A stretch of DNA of 64,000 bases, from positions 1,645,977 through 1,709,976 of the forward strand of contig NC_018068.1 of NCBI RefSeq assembly GCF_000255115.2, in the 5' to 3' direction. Shown in pieces: positions 47,411 to 56,629 of the stretch. Both the position numbers and the translations under genes were made by a program. The DNA is from Desulfosporosinus acidiphilus SJ4 (GTDB lineage Bacteria; Bacillota; Desulfitobacteriia; Desulfitobacteriales; Desulfitobacteriaceae). Below the pieces are notes generated by a model. It did not search any database, was not told the DNA's origin, and saw only the letters and a program-made list of their open reading frames with translations. The stretch's first letter is position 1, and each line of letters starts with the position of its first letter.

Positions 47411-49108
47411 ATGGGAATCAAGAGGTTGGCGATTAGAGGTTCCTTTTCACTGATGACTCGTTATTATTTTCGGCAGTTTGTTAGACAGACCCGGCAAGCG
47501 GGGAAGCTTAATCGACAGGTTTTGCAGGAAGTGCTTCGAGCTAATGCCCAGACTGAATATGGTCTGGCCCATAAGTTTGCTGGGATAAAGAACGAGGAAG
47601 AGTACAAACGGCTTGTGCCGCTGCAAGTCTATTCGGATTACGAGTCCTACCTGGAGAGTATGCTTCTAGGTCATGAGAATATACTCACCGCGGAACCGGT
47701 AAAATATTTTGGATTGAGTTCGGGTACCACAGGCAAACAGAAATACATCCCAACAACTGGTAAAACTCAGCGTAAAATGAATATGAGCATGATGTTTCTT
47801 CAACAAGGACTGCTGAACCAGGCACTGCCTGCAGCTAAGCGGGCAGACAAAGGTCTGCTGTTAATGAACATGGTACAAGGTGGAACGACACCCGCTGGAA
47901 TCCCTACAGGCTCCGGGACTTCTGGAGGAGCCAAGTCCATGCACCAGATCTTCCCGTATTTCTGGACTTCACCGCTTGAGGTTTTACAACTTTCAGATCA
48001 GCAGACTGCCACCTATTTACATTTATTATTTGCCTTAAAAGAACGCGGTCTTGCCTATATTGGCGCACCCTTTGCCTCTGGCATTATCCAGCTGTTTGCC
48101 GTTCTAGAAGAACGCGGGCCGGAACTTGTAGAGGATATTGCCAAAGGGAGGATTTCCCAAACGTTGGTCTTGGAGCCGGAAACCAGAGCGTGCTTAGAAC
48201 AAGGCTTAAAGCCAGACCCACGCCGGGCAGAGGAAATACTCAGGGAATTGGCCAAGGGGGCAGCGGGAATAGCCTCCAGGCTCTGGCCCCAAATGGTATA
48301 TCTCAGCTGTGTGATTAGCGGCTCTTTCAGCATTTACCTGGATAAACTGCATTTTTATTGTGGTGATCTGCCTATTTTTTCTGCCGTGTACGGAGCTACG
48401 GAGGCATTAATTGGTGTGGCTACCGAAGTCAATAAACCTTACTATGCGGTTACTCCGGGGTTTGCCTATTATGAATTTATTCCTATTGCTGAGGCTGATT
48501 TGCCGCAACCGCGAACCCTTAATCTTGATCAACTGCAAAAGGACCAAAGCTATGAAATTGTAGTGACAAATTTTTCCGGTTTTTATCGTTACCGAATCGG
48601 AGATGTAGTAAAGGTTGTTGATTATTATTTCAACACCCCGCTGCTTGAATTTGGTTATCGCAAGGGACAATTGCTGAATTTGGCCGGTGAAAAGACCTCC
48701 GAACAGGCTGTCATCGCTGCGATACAAGACGCAAGTTTAACGTTAGGATTGCTGTTAGAAGATTTTACGGTGGTTCAGGATTTGGCAGGTCCTTTAGGAA
48801 GCTACCAGTTCTATTTAGAAGTTGCTGATGTTCCAGCAGCAACAGAGAAAGGTGTGAAAATAAGGCAGGCATTGGATGAATGCTTGGCGCAGGCCAACCC
48901 ACGCTATCTGGCGGCCGTACAAGACAGACGTCTTGCTCCGCTGGGACTAAATCTGGTTGCCAAGGGGACATTTGGGGAAATTCGGAAAATGTTAGTTCAA
49001 AGAGGAGCATCAAACAACCAGGTAAAAGTACCTCGGATGGTCCGAGATGAAGCTCTAATCAATACACTTAGGCACAATGTAGTCTATGAAATAAGAGGGA
49101 TATTATGA
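47411..49108 (+). CDS. GH3-family acyl-adenylating enzyme
   Basis: A 565-residue member of the GH3 auxin-responsive family of the ANL superfamily. YFGLSSGTTGKQKYIPTT is the ATP-binding P-loop; VYGATEALIGVA, YYEFIPI and GFYRYRIGDVVKVV follow in the expected order. Plant GH3 enzymes conjugate carboxylates such as auxin or jasmonate to amino acids. Bacterial function is not known. Sits between a MarR repressor and an MFS exporter, overlapping the latter by 4 bp, suggesting conjugation and export of an acid. Confidence 0.88.
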   Translation: MGIKRLAIRGSFSLMTRYYFRQFVRQTRQAGKLNRQVLQEVLRANAQTEYGLAHKFAGIKNEEEYKRLVPLQVYSDYESYLESMLLGHENILTAEPVKYFGLSSGTTGKQKYIPTTGKTQRKMNMSMMFLQQGLLNQALPAAKRADKGLLLMNMVQGGTTPAGIPTGSGTSGGAKSMHQIFPYFWTSPLEVLQLSDQQTATYLHLLFALKERGLAYIGAPFASGIIQLFAVLEERGPELVEDIAKGRISQTLVLEPETRACLEQGLKPDPRRAEEILRELAKGAAGIASRLWPQMVYLSCVISGSFSIYLDKLHFYCGDLPIFSAVYGATEALIGVATEVNKPYYAVTPGFAYYEFIPIAEADLPQPRTLNLDQLQKDQSYEIVVTNFSGFYRYRIGDVVKVVDYYFNTPLLEFGYRKGQLLNLAGEKTSEQAVIAAIQDASLTLGLLLEDFTVVQDLAGPLGSYQFYLEVADVPAATEKGVKIRQALDECLAQANPRYLAAVQDRRLAPLGLNLVAKGTFGEIRKMLVQRGASNNQVKVPRMVRDEALINTLRHNVVYEIRGIL

Positions 49109-50280
49109 GAGATAAGCGGGCAAAACCTTTAGCTATTCTATTCGTAATTCAGTTCCTGGTGATGGTGGGATTTGGTATAGTCATTCCGATTTTACCCTTT
49201 TATGTGAGTAAGCTGGGGGGCACACCCATTACTCTCGGGGTATTCATGGCGGCCTATTCTATCATGCAGTTTTTCTTTGCTCCTTTTTGGGGGAAATTAT
49301 CTGATCGTATTGGGCGTAGGCCTGTATTACTAATTGGTTTATGTGGTTACGGGGTTACCTATTTTTTGTTCGGCCTTGCCAGCAATCTTTGGGTGCTAAT
49401 TTTAATCAGAGCCTTGTCCGGGATGATCTCCTCGGCCACCCTCCCAACGGCGATGGCTTACCTAACAGATATCACTGAAGAGGGACCGGAACGTTCCAAA
49501 GGTTTGGGGATGCTCGGTGCTGCCATGGGATTGGGTATGATCTTTGGACCAGCCCTAGGAGGCTGGCTTGGTCACTTCGTCTTTACTGCGCCTTTCTTCG
49601 TAGCGGGTGGTTTGTCTTTGCTCGTAGTGCCTTTTGCCTGGTTCTCCCTAGAGGAAACCCTAGGCTCACCAAGGCCAATGGCCCAGCGGGCCCGGCCTAA
49701 AATGACCCTGGCAGTAATCAAAGACCCGCTGTTCGTTCTCTTCATCTTTAACTTTGTGATTACGTTTGCCATGTCTATGTTTGAGGCGACCTTTGCCTGG
49801 CTGGCTGCAGCTAAGGTTGGTTTTGGCACAAAGGAGATTGGAATTGTATTTGGAGTAGCCGGGGTTTGCGGGGTAATTATTCAAGGAGGCCTTATGGGTA
49901 GGTTAGTAAAGAAATTTGGTGATTCTACCCTGGTAGTCTCCGGTGCCCTTCTGTGTGCTTTAGGGCTCGTGTTAATAATAAGTTCAGCAACGGGATTAAC
50001 CATAGTACTTGCTACTGTAGTCTACATGGCTGGCACATCTCTAGCCGGACCCACCAGCTCGAGTCTCGTCACTAAGTATGCTACCGAGGGGCAGGGCGTG
50101 TCTTTAGGGCTATTCCAGTCTTTCGGAAGTTTAGGCAGAATGTTGGGTCCAATCGTTGGCGGTGCCCTATATGGCCTTTGGATTGGCCTGCCTTATGTCA
50201 GTGGGGCGGGGGTATTAGTGTTAATCATAATAATGTATGGCAAGCGGATTGCAGGATACTCCGTGAAGCATTCCGTTTAG
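49105..50280 (+). CDS. MFS exporter (TetA/Bcr-like, 12 TM)
   Basis: A 391-residue MFS drug:H+ antiporter with motif A FFAPFWGKLSDRIGRRPVLLIG and motif C GAAMGLGMIFGPALGGWLG. It starts with an ATGA overlap on the GH3 gene, so translation is coupled. Likely exports the product or substrate of the GH3 enzyme (inference). Confidence 0.88.
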   Translation: MRDKRAKPLAILFVIQFLVMVGFGIVIPILPFYVSKLGGTPITLGVFMAAYSIMQFFFAPFWGKLSDRIGRRPVLLIGLCGYGVTYFLFGLASNLWVLILIRALSGMISSATLPTAMAYLTDITEEGPERSKGLGMLGAAMGLGMIFGPALGGWLGHFVFTAPFFVAGGLSLLVVPFAWFSLEETLGSPRPMAQRARPKMTLAVIKDPLFVLFIFNFVITFAMSMFEATFAWLAAAKVGFGTKEIGIVFGVAGVCGVIIQGGLMGRLVKKFGDSTLVVSGALLCALGLVLIISSATGLTIVLATVVYMAGTSLAGPTSSSLVTKYATEGQGVSLGLFQSFGSLGRMLGPIVGGALYGLWIGLPYVSGAGVLVLIIIMYGKRIAGYSVKHSV

Positions 50281-50465
50281 GCGATTCGAAGTTAATGACT
50301 GCAAATCATTTTCATATTGGGTATGAGAATAATGATTCTGCGTGTCAGTTATCAATACGTTGCCAAAACACACGTTGTGACCATGGTTCAATTAAGAAAA
50401 CGGAAACCATGAAAGTCGCTCTACAAGCGGCTTTCATGGTTCGCCAATATGTAACTAAAAGATGC

Positions 50466-51159
50466 AAAAAGTATTACGATAAAGGCGGGCAGCCGATGTA
50501 GTATGATTTGATTGGCCTTTCCATTCATAGTGGAGAGGCTTTAATACAAATTCAGCCAAAGGAGGTGCTTGAACATGAAGACATGTCGTAATTGCGGATT
50601 AGGTATTGAGGTAGATAATGATCAGATGATCTGTTTTAAGTACAAAACGACGAGTAATTCTGAACATGATAAATCAGACTGTCTCTATTTTATCCAAAAA
50701 ATTATTGAAGATGGCGAGCCTTTGTCACCTATACAACATCCTTTGTTAGTTGAGCAAGAGATAAAAAAGGGTAAAATGAACATTAGTATTAATGATGGTT
50801 TTCGGTTATAAGTATGCAGTGCCTTGAGCAATGAAAGGATAACTATTATGAATATTGGAATATTCCCTTGTCAAGGACGTTGTAACGTTAGTATGATGAC
50901 AAAAACGGTTGCTGCATTTTTCGAGGATGATAAGATAGTACGCGTATTACCTCATTTGAATTTACCCCTTAATAATGAAACAGTTTCTAACGAGAAGTTT
51001 ATTGCCCTGAATGGCTGCCCTGCAAAATGTGCTTCCAAGGAATTTGAGATTGCTAGAATTAAACCACATGAAGAGGTTGTCATGACTAAGGATTTTGATC
51101 CTAAAAATAATGAAAAATATGAAGAGTTATTAAATATTGATGATGAGGTATTCTTAGTG
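50466..51159 (+). repeat. 0.69-kb duplicated block, copy 2
   Basis: Near-identical partner of 29196-29888, about 21.3 kb away in direct orientation. Copy 2 keeps the intact reading frame. Differences are a few substitutions plus the one-base indel. Confidence 0.9.
50575..50811 (+). CDS. small Cys-containing protein of the duplicated module, copy 2
   Basis: A 78-residue protein almost identical to that at 29305 (MKTCRNCGLGIEVDNDQMIC). GGAGGTG gives it a better ribosome site than copy 1. It lies 36 bp before the intact DGC-like gene. Unrecognised family; Cys spacing suggests a metal site. Confidence 0.72.
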   Translation: MKTCRNCGLGIEVDNDQMICFKYKTTSNSEHDKSDCLYFIQKIIEDGEPLSPIQHPLLVEQEIKKGKMNISINDGFRL

Positions 51160-51195
51160 CAAGAAGTGATTGAGCGATTATTGGAAAGTAAATAG
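50848..51195 (+). CDS. small DGC-like putative zinc-binding protein (intact copy)
   Basis: A 115-residue protein starting MNIGIFPCQGRCNVSMMTK; AAAGGA lies before the ATG at 50848. ALNGCPAKCASKEFEIARI matches the DGC-family core seen at 27918 (AVDGCPMSCAKK), with N in place of D. Cys at the N-terminus plus the core could bind one metal. The C-terminal tail FLVQEVIERLLESK is missing from copy 1. Confidence 0.78.
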   Translation: MNIGIFPCQGRCNVSMMTKTVAAFFEDDKIVRVLPHLNLPLNNETVSNEKFIALNGCPAKCASKEFEIARIKPHEEVVMTKDFDPKNNEKYEELLNIDDEVFLVQEVIERLLESK

Positions 51196-51352
51196 GAAGG
51201 AGGCGTAAGGATTAAAGACATTGATAATTAAAAAGAGCGAATATTGCTTCAATAAAGGTCCCTACCATCTTTCTAACCTCAAGAGGAAATAGCCGCTTTT
51301 ATAAAAGATAGTTGGGCGTCGAGTGACGACAGTATTCTAAATATGAATAACT

Positions 51353-51547
51353 ATGATTACCGATGTGGAGAGTGATAAGAAGTTGAAAATACAATTAAAG
51401 ACGGTGGTAATTGTCGTATTAGTATTAACAACTATATTTACCGCTATCTGGATATTTCTTCAACCCCCAGAGATTGACGAAAACTCTTCAAATAAAATAG
51501 ATAAATATCTGTATAGACGTGGTATTTCAGTACGAACTAAAGAATAA
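51353..51547 (+). CDS. small single-pass membrane protein
   Basis: A 64-residue peptide with a charged N-terminus, one helix (VVIVVLVLTTIFTAIWIFL) and a basic tail (KYLYRRGISVRTKE). The start is uncertain; a GTG or TTG further in is possible. No family recognised. Confidence 0.4.
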   Translation: MITDVESDKKLKIQLKTVVIVVLVLTTIFTAIWIFLQPPEIDENSSNKIDKYLYRRGISVRTKE

Positions 51548-51763
51548 GAGATAGTCCTTATGCTTGGTCTTCTGTGAGCATTTCATCGATCCCTAATTCA
51601 CCACGCGTCACCTCGCGCCCTAGCTAAGTTCAAGAAACCGCCTTGCGTAAAGGTTAGCTGGTGGTCAAGAACTGGTTCCCTAAAAGGCTCGTTTTGAAGG
51701 GGTTGAGGTGGCAGGGGTGAAAGGATACTTTGTTGAAGACGGAAAACAAGAAGGAGGTTAAAA

Positions 51764-52087
51764 ATGGGAGCAACAAAATATTATGACATAAAAATTACAG
51801 TTCTAAAAAAACTTGATGTTGGCGATATCCATGAAAAGTACGCCTCAGAGGGGGTTCCAACTAATTGTTCGAAATATAAGGAAGGACAAGAGTTCATTTC
51901 AAAGAATTGTAATAAACCAGAAGGATTTTGTAGTTGGGCTTGGGCAGGACTTCAAGATAAGGTTGTGTATTTAGCATTAGGACATGATTATCCTTGGGTA
52001 AAGCAGAAAGGAACCGAAATTTTCTGTTGCGCCGATGGACTTCATCCGGTTCTTTATAAGTTAGAAAGAATTGAACTCACGTCATAA
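51764..52087 (+). CDS. TIGR04076-family protein
   Basis: A 107-residue cysteine-containing protein: KITVLKKLDVGDIHEKYA, CSKYKEGQEFI, FCSWAWAGLQDKV and EIFCCADGLHPVLYKLERI match the TIGR04076 pattern widespread in anaerobes. AAGGAGG precedes the ATG. Function unknown. Confidence 0.75.
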   Translation: MGATKYYDIKITVLKKLDVGDIHEKYASEGVPTNCSKYKEGQEFISKNCNKPEGFCSWAWAGLQDKVVYLALGHDYPWVKQKGTEIFCCADGLHPVLYKLERIELTS

Positions 52088-52460
52088 CCTTCTTGAAGCC
52101 ATTGTAAATCAACCACGCCACCCGCATTAACCTTAAGAAGAAGTAGCCACATTGATAAATGCTAGCAAGTGGTCTTGTGCTAAGAACGTGTTCAAAGAAC
52201 ACGATGCTGTTTTCGCGATGAAAGTAGGTCCTTCGAAACCGGTTTATAGGAATTGGTTTAAAACAGCCGTAAGCCGCTTAAGCACGAAAAGGATGCGGTG
52301 GTGAACGTTAACGTTATGGTTAAAAGCCGAGAATGATCTCAGCATGTATGGCTCAGAGAGACGTATGAAAGCGAACCCCTGATGAAGCATCGAAAGCTAG
52401 CTAGGATGACATCAAAGCCGAGTCGAAGGGCGAAGATTAAGTCGATGGAGTTGAAGCAAC
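52088..52460. other. non-coding, structured-looking stretch
   Basis: No gene is visible. Runs such as CGATGAAAGTAGG, GACGTATGAAAGCG and CATCGAAAGCTAGC look like structured RNA, perhaps a group II intron domain I scar, but no domain V or reverse transcriptase was found. A weak ~60-bp motif near 52113-52172 also recurs at about 51258 and 51597. Confidence 0.25.
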
Positions 52461-52739
52461 ATGGAAGAACGGGTGGAGGAAATAAAACCAATTAGTCGTA
52501 TTCGTGCAGTACGAAAGCTTGCACTTCGTGACCCCAAAAGGGGCAGACGTGAATTGATGTATCAATTCAATCGGTATCATAAAACAAAGAGGAAAAAGGT
52601 AACAAATACAAAATCTAATAAAAAGCCGGAAAACCAAATGAATTATAAAGTAAGTACTGATGATATTTCAGAAGAAATTAAGGATGTAATGAATCGTTTG
52701 GCGTTTGACCGAGCTATGATACTTGGTGATCAAAGTTAA
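52461..52739 (+). CDS. small basic hypothetical protein
   Basis: A 92-residue protein rich in Lys/Arg (RIRAVRKLALRDPKRGRRELMYQF, then KTKRKKVTNTK) with an acidic C-terminus (STDDISEEIKDVMNRL). Charge suggests nucleic-acid binding. No clear ribosome site and no family recognised. Confidence 0.4.
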   Translation: MEERVEEIKPISRIRAVRKLALRDPKRGRRELMYQFNRYHKTKRKKVTNTKSNKKPENQMNYKVSTDDISEEIKDVMNRLAFDRAMILGDQS

Positions 52740-52849
52740 TTTTATAGGAAGCTAAGTTTTTGAGGCGTGAGTTGATGGGAACCGGAAAGCTGGAGGGGTG
52801 GGTCAAATGTGACTTTGACTTGACCAGCTAACGTAATCAGCAAATAAAA

Positions 52850-52880
52850 AAACTTCCCAAGCGTTAAGCTTGGGAAGTTT
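52850..52880. terminator. bidirectional terminator
   Basis: AAACTTCCCAAGC and GCTTGGGAAGTTT pair perfectly over GTTAA, flanked by A and T runs, between the small basic gene and the minus-strand zinc-ribbon gene. Confidence 0.85.
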
Positions 52881-52891
52881 CTTTGAACGAT

Positions 52892-53197
52892 TTACCAATT
52901 ATTGCGTCGTTGTGATTGGAAGCAGTCACGGCAATAAACGGGTTTGTCACCGGATGGTTGGAAAGGCACCATTGTTTCTTTTCCGCATTCAGCGCAAATC
53001 GCTGGGAACATTTCTCGTTGTTGGCGACTGTATCCACCGCTATTACCACGAGTTTGTTGCTTGCGGGCTGCACGACAGGATGGGCAACGACCAGGTTCAT
53101 TGGTGAATCCCTTTTCAGCATAGAATTCTTGTTCATTGGCGGAAAAAACGAATTCTTGACCACAGTCTTTGCAAATAAGAGTTTTGTCTTCGAACAT
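52892..53197 (-). CDS. zinc-ribbon protein (CxxC-rich)
   Basis: A 101-residue protein. The start at 53197 is set by AAGGAGG eight bases before the ATG. Two zinc ribbons: LICKDCGQEFVF...CPSC and AICAECGKETMVPF...YCRDC. This two-ribbon architecture is common in Clostridia as a probable zinc-binding DUF protein. Central Gly/Ser/Arg linker (KQQTRGNSGGYSRQQRE). Function unknown; RNA or ribosome association is possible. Confidence 0.85.
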   Translation of the reverse strand: MFEDKTLICKDCGQEFVFSANEQEFYAEKGFTNEPGRCPSCRAARKQQTRGNSGGYSRQQREMFPAICAECGKETMVPFQPSGDKPVYCRDCFQSQRRNNW

Positions 53198-53429
53198 TAA
53201 AAAAACCTCCTTGAATTTTCTGCCCGCTGGTGTGGGATTTAATCTTCCCATAGCTTTAGGCATTTAAGAAGGTCTTATATATCCACATATTCTAACGAGC
53301 GTCTTATAGTATAGCAGAATTGTGGCTGATCCACAACCAATTACTCGAAAATTTTTAGAACACCTCAATCTCTCTCAATCTCTCTCAATCTCTCCAATTT
53401 CCAGTCACTCACGCCCGCCACACGCACCG

Positions 53430-53814
53430 CTGGATTGTAAAGGGCATACAACTTAGCCCTCAGACTGGTACATTCACCGCAGCTCCAACAACCCCAACAT
53501 CAACTGGTAGCAGTGTACAGAGATTATATGGCCGAAACCAAATCGATACTTCTCTGGCCATTGCTAAAGCAGAATACCCTAACAAAGTAAGCAATGTGGT
53601 CTTAGCTATCGCCGACAATTATACGGATGCCTTAGTCGGAAGTGTCTATGCGGCTAACCACAATACCTCGATAATACTGGTAGATGGAAGTCTTTCCGAT
53701 CAAGTTGTGAATTATCTGAAAGGCAAGAAACTGACAGGAGCAACAATATTTGGTGGAGAGGCTGTCGTAATTAAAGGTATTGAGCAGCAGCTTGGACAGT
53801 TGATAGGAAAATAG
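53430..53814 (+). pseudogene. fragment of a cell-wall-binding repeat 2 protein
   Basis: An open frame without start reads GTFTAAPTTPTSTGSSVQRL, GRNQIDTSLAIAKAEYP, VVLAIADNYTDALVGSVYAA and GATIFGGEAVVIKGIEQQL, i.e. one CW_binding_2 module plus a Thr/Pro linker. Signal peptide and other repeats are missing. A short ATG-start piece (53596) is open but would not be exported. Upstream 53374-53398 is a TCAATCTCTC three-fold direct repeat. Confidence 0.7.
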
Positions 53815-53844
53815 AAAAGATAATAGAAAAGACAAAATAAAATT

Positions 53845-53890
53845 ACCCCATGTGATCAGAAATTTATTGATCACATGGGGTGTTTTGTTA
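53845..53890 (+). terminator. strong terminator
   Basis: ACCCCATGTGATCA pairs exactly with TGATCACATGGGGT, followed by GTTTTGTT. Confidence 0.85.
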
Positions 53891-53900
53891 ATGTGTTTTC

Positions 53901-53954
53901 AAACCCGACAAATTAAGCACCCGTGGCACATTGGCGTTACTTTATTGAAAGTAT
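53901..53954. repeat. dispersed 54-bp repeat, copy B
   Basis: Begins AAACCCGACAAATTAAGC and ends TTTATTGAAAGTAT, about 87% identical to copy A at 43075. It lies just upstream of the MerR gene promoter region. Confidence 0.7.
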
Positions 53955-54055
53955 ATTTATCGTATATCATTACGTGAACGGGGCATGTTGAGTACGAAAC
54001 AACTATTGACATTAAAGTATACTTGAATGTTATGATTTGTGCAAGGAGGTTTTGT

Positions 54056-54490
54056 ATGAAAAAATATACTATTAAAGAAGCATCAGAAATGCTTATACTT
54101 CCGAAAGCCACCTTGCGCTATTATGACCAACTTGAATTAGTTGTACCCCAACGGGCCAATAATGGATATCGCTACTATACCGAGCAGGATATCCGCCACC
54201 TTCAATACACGGAAGTTATGAAAATCAGTGGTTTCACTTTGATGGAAATAAAACAGGTATTAGATTTCAAACGTGAGTGCAATATTAAGAATTTTCCATC
54301 GTTATTGCAAATTATGATTGACAAGAAAGACGATTTATTAAAAAGGATCGAGCTTTACGATTCAATGGTTAGATTTATCGATCAGGCAAGCGAACTCATG
54401 AAAAATAAAAAAAGTCCTTCTGACATGGATAAAATTGATAAACTAATTAGCGATGTCTATCGATCGATGACAGGAGGCAACAATAATTAA
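54056..54490 (+). CDS. MerR-family regulator
   Basis: A 144-residue protein starting KKYTIKEASEMLILPKATLRYYDQLELV, the MerR winged helix, with NGYRYYTEQDIRHLQ and a coiled-coil dimerisation helix (DKKDDLLKRIELYDSMVRFI). No C-terminal Cys cluster, so not a classic mercury sensor. AAGGAGG before the ATG. A TTGAC element lies at about 54007. Overlaps the EFR1 gene downstream by 5 bases, so it likely controls it. Confidence 0.9.
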   Translation: MKKYTIKEASEMLILPKATLRYYDQLELVVPQRANNGYRYYTEQDIRHLQYTEVMKISGFTLMEIKQVLDFKRECNIKNFPSLLQIMIDKKDDLLKRIELYDSMVRFIDQASELMKNKKSPSDMDKIDKLISDVYRSMTGGNNN

Positions 54491-55262
54491 TAGAATCTAC
54501 TTTTTTACTGGCACGGGAAACAGCTTGCATATTGCGGAGGAAATCGCAAATGCACTATCTGATTGTGAAATTATTGCGATTCAGAAAGGCATTGATCCTG
54601 AGATACCTGTCGGCTATGAACGTATAGGATTTGTATTCCCTACTTATGGGTGGGGCTTACCGATTATGGTTTCGGATTTTTTAAGCAAAGTCTGTCTGTC
54701 GAAACAGAGCAACACATACCTGTTTGCTGTTGCAACCTGTCTCGGTATAGCTGGTAACGCCATTCCTCAAGCAAATGTTTTGTTAAAAGAAAAAGGATGC
54801 CGCCTGAATTATGGTGCTAAAATCAGGATGTTTGGAAATGCAGTCACAAATTATGACATGAACATTAAGGTAGACGAAATCACAAGAAGATCAGAAAAAC
54901 GTGCTATACCCGTGGTACGGGACATTGTGAATAAGACGGCACGACGTATTCCATCCATTAAAAAGATCCTTAATCGGTTCTACCTCAAATATATCAGCGA
55001 TATTCCAACAACAGACGAAAAGTTGGATGTCAATGATGATTGTATTTCTTGTGGAATATGCAAGAGTGTCTGTCCGGCAAAGAATATTACATTGGAGGAT
55101 GGAAAGCCGATCTTTCATCATCAGTGCGAACGCTGCTTAGCCTGCATTCAGCACTGCCCCAAACGTGCGATCAATTATGACAATAAAACGCAAAGCCGCA
55201 GGCGGTACACACATCCGCAGGTAGGAAATAAAAAAATCGCTAATTACTACACGAACTGTTAA
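54486..55262 (+). CDS. EFR1-family flavodoxin-ferredoxin, apparent ATT start
   Basis: About 258 residues. The flavodoxin FMN loop RIYFFTGTGNSLHIAE requires a start upstream of the first TTG at 54525; the frame is open only back to 54471 and AGGAGG (54472-54477) lies 8 bases before ATT at 54486. That ATT overlaps the merR stop codon. The C-terminus has two [4Fe-4S] sites, CISCGICKSVCP and CERCLACIQHCP. The EFR1 family transfers electrons between flavin and Fe-S. Target unknown. Confidence 0.82.
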   Translation: MNRIYFFTGTGNSLHIAEEIANALSDCEIIAIQKGIDPEIPVGYERIGFVFPTYGWGLPIMVSDFLSKVCLSKQSNTYLFAVATCLGIAGNAIPQANVLLKEKGCRLNYGAKIRMFGNAVTNYDMNIKVDEITRRSEKRAIPVVRDIVNKTARRIPSIKKILNRFYLKYISDIPTTDEKLDVNDDCISCGICKSVCPAKNITLEDGKPIFHHQCERCLACIQHCPKRAINYDNKTQSRRRYTHPQVGNKKIANYYTNC

Positions 55263-55513
55263 TAAAAAATGAAGAGAAGCTTTTATCAAAAACTTTCTAG
55301 GCTAGCAGGCCATTGAAAGCAGGACATTTTTTTCAATAGTCATGGCGCTATATAGTTTCCTTTTGATTAGAAATTAACAGTTACAGAAGTTCCCTGTTCT
55401 GTAAAGTTGATGAAGAGATTGTGAATTAAATTACTAAATTATTGAGACTTAAAAATGTGATTTCTATTTGTAATTTTTAAAGTGTAAATCAATCAATGGA
55501 GGAGCTAAAAAAC

Positions 55514-56326
55514 ATGAGAACAACAATATTCTATTTTACAGGTACCGGGAACAGCCTGATGCTTTCTCGTGATCTTGCTGATGAAATAGGGGATACTAGG
55601 ATAATATCCATTCCTAAGGCGATGCAAGAATCTGAAGTTGATGTGTCGGACGAATGCATAGGTTTCGTATTTCCTTTATATTACCAGGTTATCCCTGTTA
55701 TTGTACAGGATTTCATAAAAAGATTACAACTTAACAAATCGAAGTATATTTTTGCTGCTGTTAACAGTAGATCATTTCAAGGTTATGCTTTAACTCAACT
55801 TTCAAATCTTTTGTCCGAGCGAGGAACTGAATTGGCTGCCGGTTTTCACCTTTTATTACCGTATAACTATATCATCAACCCTTTAGGGATAAAGCCTCCA
55901 AGCGATTCAAAGAGAGAAGATTTGTTCAGACAGGAAAAGCTAAAAGTAAAAGAGATCGCCGGAATAATAAAAGTACGTAAACGGATAGGGATTGAGAAAA
56001 AACCTTTGTTGAGACATGTACATCCATATTCTTTTCTCAAAAAGGAAAAATTGGCTTCCAAATTGATTAATGAAGCAAAGAATTTTCGAGTTGACAATCG
56101 TTGCATAAGCTGTGGTCGTTGTAAATCGGTATGTCCAGTAAACAATATTGAAATCGTCAACGGGAGACCGAGATGGAATGATCGATGCCAGCAATGTCTT
56201 GCGTGCATCAATTGGTGTCCGAAAAATGCAATTGAATATAAAAATATAACTTTGCGTAAAAGACGGTATACCAATCCTCTTGTAACTGTAAAAGATATGA
56301 TTGAATCTGCTGCTGAATGCATTTAG
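55514..56326 (+). CDS. EFR1-family flavodoxin-ferredoxin, second paralogue
   Basis: A 270-residue protein with the same layout as the gene at 54486: FMN loop TIFYFTGTGNSLMLSRDLA at the N-terminus, GFVFPLYYQVIP, and C-terminal CISCGRCKSVCP and CQQCLACINWCPKNAI Fe-S sites. The ATG at 55514 is chosen for GGAGGAG. Low similarity outside the motifs shows the two are old paralogues. Monocistronic. Confidence 0.85.
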   Translation: MRTTIFYFTGTGNSLMLSRDLADEIGDTRIISIPKAMQESEVDVSDECIGFVFPLYYQVIPVIVQDFIKRLQLNKSKYIFAAVNSRSFQGYALTQLSNLLSERGTELAAGFHLLLPYNYIINPLGIKPPSDSKREDLFRQEKLKVKEIAGIIKVRKRIGIEKKPLLRHVHPYSFLKKEKLASKLINEAKNFRVDNRCISCGRCKSVCPVNNIEIVNGRPRWNDRCQQCLACINWCPKNAIEYKNITLRKRRYTNPLVTVKDMIESAAECI

Positions 56327-56487
56327 CCTCTGCTGTCAGCCCATTGATTTCGCTGGTATTTAAGCATGGCAAGATTATACGGATAAGCTGATAAATCAAG
56401 GCAATTACAAAATATTTATCTCAGTTGATATAAAGGGTTACCAACAATTAGAAGAAGGCCGCCCGAGGAAAATAGAGAAATATCACC

Positions 56488-56629
56488 TTAATCCCCGCTA
56501 GATTCCCAGAAGTCCACATACACATAGTCGAACTGGTTCAGGTAGTCTTTGCTATTAAAAAATGAGTAGCCTTCGCAACTGGACTTACGCCATGCAAAGG
56601 CTGCTCGCTGTTCGTTAAATATAATATTA
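56488..56629 (-). pseudogene. C-terminal fragment of an unrecognised protein
   Basis: A minus-strand frame with no start reads EQRAAFAWRKSSCEGYSFF then DYLNQFDYVYVDFWESSGD and stops. Its composition is protein-like, but I cannot assign a family. Nothing else is seen from 56327 to 56797. Confidence 0.3.

Noticed and set aside
52130-52460. Complete group II intron
   Set aside because: Only vague resemblance to domain I; no domain V and no reverse transcriptase nearby.
54056-54490. MerR as a mercury sensor linked to hgcAB
   Set aside because: It lacks the conserved Hg-binding cysteines of true MerR, has no mer genes nearby, and is 18 kb from hgcAB.
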